Source of the DNA: JOPF133 sp052144935
GTDB taxonomy: Bacteria; Acidobacteriota; Terriglobia; Bryobacterales; Bryobacteraceae
NCBI GenBank assembly: GCA_052144935.1
Contig: JBKQPR010000128.1
Coordinates: 1-33,985, forward strand
Direction: 5' to 3'
DNA length: 33,985 bases
A program made the translations under genes and the position numbers. Below the pieces are notes generated by a model. That model was not told where the DNA came from, did no database searches, and was given only the letters and a program-made list of their open reading frames with translations. Positions 15,364 to 22,738 of the stretch are shown in pieces (position 1 is the stretch's first letter; the number at the start of each line of letters is the position of its first letter).

Positions 15364-15698
15364 TGAAGAGCGCGCGGGTGAATTCGCCCGCACGGGCCAG
15401 AGTCGTGGCGGGTGAGCCGCCGGGAGCGCGCCATCTCTTCTTCCGGGTTGCCCTCCCGGTTCGAACAGGCAACCGTTCGGACCGAACATGCAAGCGTCCT
15501 CCGGTCCGCTGGTAGCCATTTGGCGAACGCGGACCGGTTGAGGATGGCTAGCCGGTTAGCCTCGCGGCACCTCCGCCGGCGCTCCCGGATCGTCGCCGCT
15601 CAGAAGTTGACCCCAAAAGGTTCCGGGAGGGCTCAGGCTTGCAGCCATCCACCCCGGCAAGCGTGAGAGGGCATCTCCCCTCGGTACACTGGAAGCAG
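15364..15698 (+). ncRNA. TR-flanking spacer RNA region and gap before queC
   Basis: No gene is evident in these 335 bases. In studied DGRs the RNA just 3' of the template repeat (Sp region) folds, binds RT-Avd and primes cDNA synthesis, so the first 100-150 bases here are the likely counterpart. A hairpin fits close to the TR: GCGGGTG (15374-15380), loop AATT, CGCCCGC (15385-15391), with one G-T pair. Further on are GTTCGG-A-CCGAAC (around 15475-15487) and the palindrome GGCTAGCC. The rest shows nothing I can assign; I looked for a preQ1-type riboswitch before queC and could not support one. Confidence 0.45.
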
Positions 15699-16370
15699 AT
15701 GAGAAAAGCGGTCTGCCTCCTCAGCGGAGGCTTGGATTCATCCACCTGCCTGGCGCTCGCGCGGCGCGAGGGGTATGCCTGTTACGCCCTCTCGTTCGAC
15801 TACGGCCAGCGGCATCGCGTGGAACTGGAGGCGGCCGCGCGCGTGGCCGCCCGCCTCGGCGCCGAACGCCACCTAGTGATGCATATCGGCCTGGATGCCT
15901 TCGGCGGATCGGCCCTGACCGCCGATCTGGCGGTGCCCAAGGCGCGATCCGCCGACGACATGGCGCACGGCATCCCCATCACTTACGTGCCCGCCCGCAA
16001 CACCATCTTCCTGTCGTTCGCGCTGGCCTGGGCCGAGGTCCTGGAAGCCGGCGACATCTACATCGGCGTGAACGCGCTGGATTATTCCGGTTATCCGGAT
16101 TGCCGCCCGGAGTTCATCGAGGCCTACCAGCGCATGGCCAACCTGGCCACCAAGGCCGGGGTGGAGGGCCGCACCGAATTGCGCATCCACACGCCGCTGA
16201 TGCAGTTGAATAAGTCGCAGATCGTGCGGCTCGCGCGCGGCCTGGGGCTGGATCTCTCGCTCACGTACAGTTGTTACGATCCGCTGCCGGACGGGCGCCC
16301 GTGCGGCCAGTGCGACGCCTGCCTGCTGCGGCGTAAAGGATTCCAAGAGGCCGGCATTGAAGATCGCTGA
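15699..16370 (+). CDS. queC: 7-cyano-7-deazaguanine synthase QueC
   Basis: QueC converts 7-carboxy-7-deazaguanine to preQ0 with ATP and ammonia, a step toward queuosine in tRNA. The ATG at 15699 gives 223 residues starting right at the PP-loop strand: KAVCLLSGGLDSSTCLALA carries the SGGxDS ATP-pyrophosphatase motif. The C-terminal zinc site is visible as SCYDPLPDGRPCGQCDACLLRRKGF, with four cysteines in the expected spacing. A longer reading from 15639 adds non-family sequence. The gene overlaps queE by 14 bases, so the two are co-translated. queD and folE-type genes for earlier steps are not in the window. Confidence 0.96.
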   Translation: MRKAVCLLSGGLDSSTCLALARREGYACYALSFDYGQRHRVELEAAARVAARLGAERHLVMHIGLDAFGGSALTADLAVPKARSADDMAHGIPITYVPARNTIFLSFALAWAEVLEAGDIYIGVNALDYSGYPDCRPEFIEAYQRMANLATKAGVEGRTELRIHTPLMQLNKSQIVRLARGLGLDLSLTYSCYDPLPDGRPCGQCDACLLRRKGFQEAGIEDR

Positions 16371-17043
16371 GCTGTTCTACTCGTTGCAAGGCGAAGGCTC
16401 GCTGGTGGGCGTGCCGTCGTTCTTTATCCGCACCAGCGGGTGCAACCTGCGCTGCGCGTGGTGCGATACGCCGTACACCTCCTGGCAGCCCGAGGGAACC
16501 GAACTCTCGCTCGACCAGATCGTGGATGAGTGGAAGGCGCATCCCGCGCGCCACGTGGTCGTTACCGGAGGCGAGCCCATGATCGCTCCCGAGATCGTGC
16601 CGCTCACTCATCGCCTGCGCGCCGCCGGGGCGCACATCACCATCGAGACGGCCGGCACGGTGGCCCAGCCGGTGGCCTGCGACCTGATGAGCATCAGCCC
16701 CAAACTGGCCCACAGCACGCCCGCCATTTTCGGGCCCGAAGGCTCCTGGGCGGCGCGCCACGAGCGGCTGCGCATTCAACCCGATGTGCTCGCCGAACTC
16801 ATGCGCCGATACGACTACCAGCTCAAGTTCGTGGTGCAAAACCCCGGCGATCTGGATGAGGTCCGCCGCCTGGTGCGCGAACTGGGCGCGCCGCCCGATC
16901 GCGTCATCCTGATGCCCGAAGGCGTCGCCGCGGAAGCGCTGCGCGAGCGTTCCTTGTGGATCGCGGAGGCTTGCAAGGAAGAGGGATTCCGCTTCAGCCC
17001 AAGGCTGCACGTGGACCTCTATGGTAACCGCAGAGGAGTGTAA
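16357..17043 (+). CDS. queE: 7-carboxy-7-deazaguanine synthase QueE
   Basis: QueE is a radical-SAM enzyme that contracts the ring of 6-carboxytetrahydropterin to 7-carboxy-7-deazaguanine, the substrate of QueC. The 228-residue product starts at a TTG (16357) within the end of queC and opens with KIAELFYSLQGEGSLVGVPS, a family signature. The [4Fe-4S] cluster motif CNLRCAWC (CxxxCxxC) follows, then VVTGGEP, a SAM-binding motif. The TTG start is supported by how close the family motif lies to the N-terminus and by the overlap. The neighbour queC does the next step, so both form a queuosine or preQ0 operon. The gap to the following HDAC-like gene is only 3 bases. Confidence 0.95.
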   Translation: MKIAELFYSLQGEGSLVGVPSFFIRTSGCNLRCAWCDTPYTSWQPEGTELSLDQIVDEWKAHPARHVVVTGGEPMIAPEIVPLTHRLRAAGAHITIETAGTVAQPVACDLMSISPKLAHSTPAIFGPEGSWAARHERLRIQPDVLAELMRRYDYQLKFVVQNPGDLDEVRRLVRELGAPPDRVILMPEGVAAEALRERSLWIAEACKEEGFRFSPRLHVDLYGNRRGV

Positions 17044-17046
17044 ACC

Positions 17047-18000
17047 ATGGACCCAAAGACCGCGCTTCTGGCCGACCCGATTTTCCGCGAGCACCTGGCT
17101 GGCCGCGAACATGTCGAAAGGCCGGAGCGCTTCGATGCCGTGGTCGCAGGCCTCGAACAGGCTGGCCTGTTGGACAAACTGGCGCGCATCGACCGCCGCG
17201 CGATCACCGCACCGGAGCTGGAGCTGTGCCATTCGCCCGAATACCTGCGCGCCGCGCGCCACGACATCGAAGCCGGCCATCCCTACCTCAGCACGGGCGA
17301 CACCGACATCACGCGCAACACCTGGGAGGTGGCCAGCCAGGCCGCGGGCGGGGTGCTGAATGCGGTGGACGCGGTGGCCGCCGGACGCGTCCGCAACGCC
17401 TTCTGCGCGGTCCGGCCGCCGGGCCATCACGCCACGCGCCGCCGCGGCATGGGCTTCTGCGTGTTCAACAGCGTGGCTCTGGGGGCCCGCTATGCGCAGC
17501 GCCGCCACGGCCTGGAGCGCGTGATGATCGTGGATTGGGACGTGCATCACGGCAACGGCACGCAGGACATTTTCTATGACGACCCCACGGTGTTCTTCTT
17601 CAGCACGCACCAGTGGCCGTGGTACCCCGGCACCGGGCGCGCGGACGAAACGGGGGCCGGCTCCGGCGTGGGCACGACCATGAATTTCCCGCTGCCCGCC
17701 GGCTCCGGCCGCGCGGAAATTCTGCCGCTATTCCAGGAGGTGCTGGCGCCGGCCGCGGAACGTTTCCGCCCCGACCTGGTCATGATTTCGGCGGGCTTCG
17801 ATTCCCGCGAAGGCGACCCGCTCGGCCGTTTCACGCTGACAGATCGCGATTTCGCAGATTTGACCCGCGAGCTGATGGCGATCGCCGATCGCCATGCCAA
17901 TGGAAGGCTGGTCTCGGTGCTGGAAGGCGGCTACAACCTGGCGGGCCTGGCATCCGCCGCGGCCGCGCACGTGGAAGCGCTCGCGGGCTCGCGCGATTGA
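17047..18000 (+). CDS. Histone deacetylase-fold amidohydrolase (HDAC/AcuC/APAH superfamily)
   Basis: The 317-residue protein is a zinc amidohydrolase of the arginase-deacetylase fold; bacterial members deacetylate polyamines, acetyl-lysine proteins or other N-acyl groups. Motifs: EHVERPERF near the start, RPPGHHA with the catalytic His pair (127, 128), DWDVHHGNGTQ with zinc ligands Asp165 and His167, and SAGFD with ligand Asp252, then LEGGYNL near the end. This order is typical of class II-like bacterial HDACs. It starts 3 bases after queE and so is probably in the same transcript, though no functional link to queuosine is known to me. The substrate cannot be read from sequence. Confidence 0.93.
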   Translation: MDPKTALLADPIFREHLAGREHVERPERFDAVVAGLEQAGLLDKLARIDRRAITAPELELCHSPEYLRAARHDIEAGHPYLSTGDTDITRNTWEVASQAAGGVLNAVDAVAAGRVRNAFCAVRPPGHHATRRRGMGFCVFNSVALGARYAQRRHGLERVMIVDWDVHHGNGTQDIFYDDPTVFFFSTHQWPWYPGTGRADETGAGSGVGTTMNFPLPAGSGRAEILPLFQEVLAPAAERFRPDLVMISAGFDSREGDPLGRFTLTDRDFADLTRELMAIADRHANGRLVSVLEGGYNLAGLASAAAAHVEALAGSRD

Positions 18001-18102
18001 TTCGAGAGTCACCAACTCGAGCAGACGTCTGTCGCGAACCCGAAGCGAGGTATCGTGAGGGAAGCTTCTGATTTCCGGGCAGATGCAGAAAGGAATGAAT
18101 CC

Positions 18103-18525
18103 ATGAAACTACATACCTATCTCAACTATGGCGGTAACTGCGAGCAGGCATTCCGTTTCTACGAACAGCATCTCGGGGGAAAAATCACGATGATGATGAC
18201 TCACGGCCAAATGCCGAATCCGAATGACGTTTCACCCGATTGGAAAAACGCCATCCTCCACGCCCGCATGACCATCGGAGAGGCGGAGATCATGGGCGCC
18301 GACGTTCCGCCGGAGCGCTTTCAGCCCATGCGGAGCGCCTATCTTTCCCTCACCGTCGATAGCATCGAAGAGGCGGAGCGCATCTATGCCCTGCTGTCCG
18401 ATGGCGGTCAGATCTTCATGCCGATGGAGGAGACCTTTTTCGCCTTTCGCTTTGCAATGCTCAGGGACAGGTTCGGCACCTCCTGGATGATCCTCAACGA
18501 GCGTCCGAGGCCGCAAAGCGCCTGA
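18103..18525 (+). CDS. VOC-superfamily protein (PhnB/glyoxalase-like)
   Basis: The 140-residue product has the vicinal-oxygen-chelate beta-alpha-beta-beta-beta fold of the PhnB-like group: MKLHTYLNYGGNCEQAFRFYEQHLGG at the N-terminus, MIGEAEIMGAD-like strands in the middle, and MLRDRFGTSWMI at the end. The ATG at 18103 is preceded by AAGGA (18089-18093). Members are small dimeric proteins of varied or unknown role, sometimes metal-binding. It follows the HDAC-like gene by 102 bases and converges on the HAD gene at 18578, so it is the last gene of its strand block. I cannot name a substrate. Confidence 0.85.
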   Translation: MKLHTYLNYGGNCEQAFRFYEQHLGGKITMMMTHGQMPNPNDVSPDWKNAILHARMTIGEAEIMGADVPPERFQPMRSAYLSLTVDSIEEAERIYALLSDGGQIFMPMEETFFAFRFAMLRDRFGTSWMILNERPRPQSA

Positions 18526-18577
18526 GCGGGGAGACTCTTGACGCGGAGCCGCGGAGGAAGATGCTGAGAGAAACCAC

Positions 18578-19261
18578 TCAAAAATGCCCGCGCAGCCCTT
18601 CGAAGCGCTCCAGCCGCAGGAGCGTGCCGTTGCCGGGGCGGATCTCCTGCTTCTCCAGGACCCAGGTGTGGGGGTGCGGCACGTAGACCGCGTTCAGGCC
18701 AGCCTCCAGCGCGGGGTTGATGTCCGATTTCGGGCTGTTGCCGATCATCCAGGCGCGGCCGCGGTCCATGCCGCGCTCCTCCACCAGTTGGCGGTATGCC
18801 GGCGCATCTTTCTCCTTCACGATGGCGGTGTGGATGAAGAAACCGCCCAGGCCGGAGCGATCCAGCTTAAGCTTTTGCTCTTCCACGTGGCCCTTGGTGA
18901 AGAGCGTCAAATCGTGGCGTTCGGCCAGGTATTCGAGGGTTTCGGCGACGCCCTCGATCACCTCCATGGGGCACTCCAGAATACGTTCGGCGAACCCCAT
19001 GACGGTCCGGAGGTCATCCGGAAATACGTCGCGTTCGGCCAAATGCTGGTAGCACTGCCGCAGGTTGCGGCCGAAATTGAGCGAGCCGTAGCCGTGGATG
19101 CGGGCGTTGGCGGCCTCGATTTCGTCCAGCACGTCGCGCACTTCACGCGGGCTCAGCGAAGAGTGGTCCAGGAATTCCACGAATTCGTCGAAGGCGCGCT
19201 CGAAATAGATGTTGTTTTCCCAGAGAGTGTCGTCGGCGTCGATGATCAGGTATTGGCGCAT
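18578..19261 (-). CDS. HAD-superfamily phosphatase
   Basis: The 227-residue protein is a haloacid-dehalogenase-like hydrolase. Motif I is DADDTLW with the Asp nucleophile near residue 7 after MRQYLIID. Motif II (LFTKGH) follows the helical cap, the motif III Lys is in IVKEKDAPAY, and motif IV is GNSPKSDINPALEAGLNAVYV. The start at 19261 overlaps the stop of the upstream TonB-like gene as TAATG, so translation is coupled. A longer reading from 19357 lies within the TonB gene and lacks family residues. The substrate is unknown; phosphoglycolate-type or nucleotide phosphatase activity would be usual for the fold. Confidence 0.9.
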   Translation of the reverse strand: MRQYLIIDADDTLWENNIYFERAFDEFVEFLDHSSLSPREVRDVLDEIEAANARIHGYGSLNFGRNLRQCYQHLAERDVFPDDLRTVMGFAERILECPMEVIEGVAETLEYLAERHDLTLFTKGHVEEQKLKLDRSGLGGFFIHTAIVKEKDAPAYRQLVEERGMDRGRAWMIGNSPKSDINPALEAGLNAVYVPHPHTWVLEKQEIRPGNGTLLRLERFEGLRGHF

Positions 19262-21123
19262 TATCGGGCAGCCTTGGGAGCGAGATAGAAGGGAATTTCG
19301 AAGACCGCATCCACGTCGATGGGGGCGCCGTTGCGGCGGGCGGGCTGGAAGAGCCACTTGCCCAGCGCCTCTTCGGCGGTCTCGTCGAGCCGGGAGTCCA
19401 GGTGGCGAAGCAGCACCACGGAATCCACGCGGCCATCCTTACGGATGATGGCGGAGAGGCGCACCTTGCCTTCCACGCGCTCGGCCACGGCGGTGGCGAT
19501 GTACTTGGGATCGACCTTACGCAAGGGCACCGGCGGCTCGACGCCGGCCCTTCCGCCCACCGTGGCTCGTTCGGCGAACCAGACCAACCAGCTCCCCGAA
19601 AAGCTGGTGATATTGGGCATCTGGATGGCCATGGTATAGATCACGCGGCCTTCGAGCAACGGATCGGGCGCATCGGAAACACGCGTGGCGCGGGCGGTAT
19701 CCCGCAGGGAGGGTGGCGGCAGAACGGCGTCCAGAGGGTGCAGAGGGTCCATCCCTCTGGGCCGCGGCAGTGGCGCTGGGATGGCGGTAGCCCCGCCACG
19801 CGCCAGCAGGCCGGGCACCACCACGGGGCTGCCCGGCTCGCTGGCGCCATCCGTGCCGCCTTCGGGGCGCAGTTCGGGACCGGCGGAGAAATTGGCCTCG
19901 CGCGAGCCGGGCGGCTTGGGGAGATCGGTCAACTTGGCGGGATCCAGGCCGGCGATGGCCAGCGCGGGCGACGGCCGCGTTTCCGGCACGGCGGGCGGCC
20001 GAGGAGCGTCGGGCAACGGCGCGGAGGCCTTGACAGCCGGCTTGGATGCGGGTGGCGGAGTGAATTCACGGTGCGGCGCCGGCGTCACGGCAGCGTGATA
20101 AACCGGCGTCTCCACGGCCAACGACGCAGGGACGTTGGGCGCTTCGGGCAGGTCGGGCGCGGGGACGGAGGCGCGTTTGGCAGGCGGCGGAGTGAAGCGC
20201 CGGTGCGGGGGAAGCGGCAAGGCAGGCTTGTACTCGGGGACTGCCATGGCCAGCGCGGGCGCCTTGGGCGCTTCCGGCAGCGGCGCAGCGGCCTTGACGG
20301 CCGACTTGGGTTGGGGCGGCGGAGTGAAGCGGCGGTGCGGGGGAAGCGGCAGCGCAGGCTTGTATTCGGGGACTTCGATGGCCAGCGCGGGCGCCTTGGG
20401 CGTTTCGGGCAACGGCGCAGCGGCCTTGCCGGCCGGCTTGGGTTCGGGCGGCGGAGTGAAGCGGCGGTGCGGGGGAAGCGGCAGCGCAGGCTTGTACTCG
20501 GGGACTTCCATAGCCAGCGCGAGCGCCTTGGGCGCTTCGGGCAGTGGCGCGGCGGCCTTGACGGCCCGCTTGGGCTGGGCCGGCGGAGTGAAGCGGCGGT
20601 GCGGAGGAAGCGGCAGGACAGGCTTGTACTCGGGGATTTCCATTGCCAGCACGGGCGCCTTGGGCGCATCGGGCAGCGGCGCCGGAGCGGCGATCCGCCG
20701 GATCTCGGGTGGCACAAACAGCCGCTCGGGCCTGGACGCTGCCACGGCCAGTACATTCGGGAGCGGTGGCGGTTTCGGCGCGTCGGCCTGGGGATCGGGC
20801 GTCCAGATCATCTGGCGGTCTTGCGGGTTGTCTTTCGTGCCTGCTACCAGCGTCTGATCGAACTTCGTCAGCGCGCGCGGCGGGCGGCGGTCCCGCGTCG
20901 CCGCAGAGGGCGAGACATCCGGCAGGTTGCCACGGAGGTTGTACCAGACCAGGTGGTCCTCATGCGGGCGAATCTCCTGGTCGTAGACTGATTTCCGCGG
21001 CTCCGGATCGGCGGGCGAAGCCAGCGCCAGCCAACCCAACAGCAGGCCGTGAACCGAGGCCGAGAGGCCGAAGGCGCTCGCGCGTCGCAGCGGAAGAGGT
21101 TTGCCGCGAATCACGAGGTACAT
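19261..21123 (-). CDS. TonB-like energy transducer with long proline-rich repeat region
   Basis: The 620-residue protein has one N-terminal membrane segment (about residues 15-38, FGLSASVHGLLLGWLALA), a long periplasmic linker, and a C-terminal TonB-type domain (about 520-620: VDPKYIATAVAERVEGKVRLSAIIRKDGRVDSVVLLRHLD... WLFQPARRNGAPIDV). TonB-like proteins transmit proton-motive force from ExbBD to outer-membrane receptors. The linker holds five 44-residue proline-rich repeats (residues 148-367), which would span the periplasm. No exbB or exbD lies nearby. The gene starts 6 bases after the LON-domain gene and is coupled to the HAD gene. A variant role in signalling or a non-canonical secretion complex is possible, as such proteins are numerous in Acidobacteriota. 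Confidence 0.85.
   Translation of the reverse strand: MYLVIRGKPLPLRRASAFGLSASVHGLLLGWLALASPADPEPRKSVYDQEIRPHEDHLVWYNLRGNLPDVSPSAATRDRRPPRALTKFDQTLVAGTKDNPQDRQMIWTPDPQADAPKPPPLPNVLAVAASRPERLFVPPEIRRIAAPAPLPDAPKAPVLAMEIPEYKPVLPLPPHRRFTPPAQPKRAVKAAAPLPEAPKALALAMEVPEYKPALPLPPHRRFTPPPEPKPAGKAAAPLPETPKAPALAIEVPEYKPALPLPPHRRFTPPPQPKSAVKAAAPLPEAPKAPALAMAVPEYKPALPLPPHRRFTPPPAKRASVPAPDLPEAPNVPASLAVETPVYHAAVTPAPHREFTPPPASKPAVKASAPLPDAPRPPAVPETRPSPALAIAGLDPAKLTDLPKPPGSREANFSAGPELRPEGGTDGASEPGSPVVVPGLLARGGATAIPAPLPRPRGMDPLHPLDAVLPPPSLRDTARATRVSDAPDPLLEGRVIYTMAIQMPNITSFSGSWLVWFAERATVGGRAGVEPPVPLRKVDPKYIATAVAERVEGKVRLSAIIRKDGRVDSVVLLRHLDSRLDETAEEALGKWLFQPARRNGAPIDVDAVFEIPFYLAPKAAR
20023..20682 (-). repeat. 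Tandem 132-nt repeats encoding the TonB proline-rich linker
   Basis: Five tandem units of about 44 codons encode variants of APLPEAPKAPALAMEVPEYK followed by PALPLPPHRRFTPPPQPK and an Ala/Lys-rich end. The units nearest the N-terminus are most alike, and the last one has drifted (ETPVYHAAVTPAPHREFTPPP). The repeat number probably sets the reach of the linker across the periplasm. Confidence 0.9.
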
Positions 21124-21129
21124 GAATCC

Positions 21130-21759
21130 TCACAACTCCACGTGCTTGCCGCCGAAGCCATTGGTCGGCGCGAGCTGTCGCATGCGCTCAATAGTGCGCT
21201 GGCGCGGAATGTACTCCGCCAGAAAACTATTGAACTGTTTGAGGCGGCTGTTTTCGGAACGCTGGCGCAGCAGGCCATTCAGGAAATCCAGGTCCGGCAC
21301 GGCCTGCGCGAGCTGGAAGCTGAGCTGCGGATCGGAAAGATCCGGCGACGAGTGCTCGCGCGCGTTGGCGAGCCGGCTCAGTTGCTGGTAGTTATCGAGC
21401 GCCAACTGGCGCAGGTCGCCCGGCACCGGCGCGAACTCCTCGTCGTCGAAGAAGGTCACCTCACCTTGTAAGAACGACTTCTCTTCGTTGAGAGACTGAA
21501 TTTCGAAGCGGCGTTTCCCTTCGGCGAGGATATCCATGCGTCCGTCGGGATACATTTGAAGCACTTTTTGCACCGCGACGGTGCAGCCAGCATTTACAAT
21601 GCCATCGTCCTTCGCCAGTACGATGCCGAATTCCGAACTGTCGCGGATGGCCTCTCCCACCATTTCCTTATAGCGGTCCTCGAAGATGTGGAGCGGCAAC
21701 TGCGTGCGTGGGAAGACCACCACGTTCAACGGGAACAGCGGGATGAGCCGCGAGGGCAT
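21130..21759 (-). CDS. LON substrate-binding-domain protein
   Basis: The 209-residue protein consists of the N-terminal LON (PUA-like) domain only: LIPLFPLNVVVFPRTQLPLHIFEDRYKEMV and FGIVLAKDDG, then GRMDILAEGKRRFEI and a helical C-terminal part. It lacks the AAA and protease domains of Lon, so it is a stand-alone binding protein of the YcbF/LON-like group, with a substrate role that is not established. The start at 21759 (ATG) gives the conserved N-terminus; a longer reading runs back into the inverted repeat. It is 6 bases from the TonB-like gene. Confidence 0.9.
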   Translation of the reverse strand: MPSRLIPLFPLNVVVFPRTQLPLHIFEDRYKEMVGEAIRDSSEFGIVLAKDDGIVNAGCTVAVQKVLQMYPDGRMDILAEGKRRFEIQSLNEEKSFLQGEVTFFDDEEFAPVPGDLRQLALDNYQQLSRLANAREHSSPDLSDPQLSFQLAQAVPDLDFLNGLLRQRSENSRLKQFNSFLAEYIPRQRTIERMRQLAPTNGFGGKHVEL

Positions 21760-21796
21760 GGTTCTATTATGCAATGTGGGCGGTGAGGCCGCGAGT

Positions 21797-21898
21797 TCAC
21801 CGCGGAGACGCGGAGGACACGGAGGAAGCGCGGAGAAAAACAATCCTGGTCTTGCTTCTCTCCGCGCTTCCTCCGTTATCTCCGCGTCTCCGCGGTGA
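21797..21898. repeat. Near-perfect 40-nt inverted repeat between prmA and the LON gene
   Basis: The arms 21797-21836 and 21859-21898 pair over 40 positions with only two mismatches and one G-T pair, around a 22-base loop. The outer 19 bases (TCACCGCGGAGACGCGGAG and its complement) pair perfectly. The motif of CGCGGAG/CACGGAGG units recurs in degenerate form near 18540-18565. It lies in the 148-base gap between prmA and the next gene of the same strand and could act as a strong mRNA hairpin that ends or stabilises transcripts. Confidence 0.9.
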
Positions 21899-21907
21899 GG
21901 GCTTACC

Positions 21908-22657
21908 TCACCCGCAGCGCAGCAGCGCCCAGGCGCCTTTTGCGCGGACCTCGCTGGGGCCGGGGAACGCGGCCTTCAGCCTGTCCGCTTCGTAAACTTC
22001 GAATCCGCTGGCGAGCAGAACTCCGCCGGGGCGCAGCACCCGCAGCAGGTCGGGCGCCAGCTCGATGAGGGCTTCGGGGTTGATATTGGCAGTCACCAGG
22101 TCGGCGCATCCAGTGGCCACCGCGTCCACCGAGCCGACGAATCCCCGGCCCGCGATTTCGACCGCCACCGGATCGATGTCGCACGCGTACACCTTGCCTG
22201 CTCCCAGAAGTCCGGCGGCTTTGGCGAGAATGCCGGAACCGGTGCCCACGTCGAGGACCGTCATGCCCGGCCGCAGAAAATCCTCCAGCGCTTCCAGGCA
22301 CAGGCGCGTGGTTTCGTGTACGCCCGTGCCGAAGGCCATCCCGGGATTCACGGCGATGCGGAAGCGGCCGGGCGGAGCAGGATCGTCGCGCCACTCGGGC
22401 ACGAGGAAGAAGCGCTCGCCCACCTCCATCGGCTGTAGCAGGTCGCGGGCCGATTGCACCCAATCGCGCGGCTCCTCAATACGGAGCCTTGCGCCGGGGA
22501 AAAGGCCGAGCAGAGCATCGCGCCCGCCGGCATCCTCGAAGAAAGCGCGCACGCGGCGGGGGCTCAGTTCGACAATGCCTTCGGATCCGCGTTCCCACAG
22601 CTCGGCGATGAGTAAATCGCGCTCGTCGGGGTCGCACTCGATTTCGAGGGAGAACAT
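21908..22657 (-). CDS. prmA: Ribosomal protein L11 methyltransferase PrmA
   Basis: PrmA trimethylates lysines and the N-terminus of ribosomal protein L11 with SAM. The 249-residue product is shorter than the Escherichia coli protein (293) mainly in its N-terminal substrate-binding domain (MFSLEIECDPDERDLLIAEL). The methyltransferase part has NPGMAFGTGVHETTRLCLE, the SAM motif VLDVGTGSGILAKAA, ACDIDPVAVE, and ANINPEALIELAPDL, which together are specific to PrmA. It is the first gene of the minus-strand block and is divergent from the GH29 gene across 81 bases. Confidence 0.93.
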   Translation of the reverse strand: MFSLEIECDPDERDLLIAELWERGSEGIVELSPRRVRAFFEDAGGRDALLGLFPGARLRIEEPRDWVQSARDLLQPMEVGERFFLVPEWRDDPAPPGRFRIAVNPGMAFGTGVHETTRLCLEALEDFLRPGMTVLDVGTGSGILAKAAGLLGAGKVYACDIDPVAVEIAGRGFVGSVDAVATGCADLVTANINPEALIELAPDLLRVLRPGGVLLASGFEVYEADRLKAAFPGPSEVRAKGAWALLRCG

Positions 22658-22738
22658 AAGGGGGGGTAGAAGAGAAGACCGCCATGTTCAGATTAGCAGC
22701 CAGCCCGGAGCGCCGCCAGCAGAGTTACCATACACCAC

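Noticed and set aside
15500..15698. preQ1 riboswitch before queC
   Set aside because: I could not find the expected compact hairpin with an A-rich tail and pseudoknot partner near the start codon.
18534..18570. Terminator in the VOC-HAD gap
   Set aside because: Only a decayed CGCGGAG-type repeat is present, with no stable stem or T-run.
19402..20991. Long plus-strand frame (529 residues) opposite the TonB-like gene
   Set aside because: It is the antisense shadow of a proline-rich, high-GC repeat gene; the translation is Arg/Gly-rich and matches no family.
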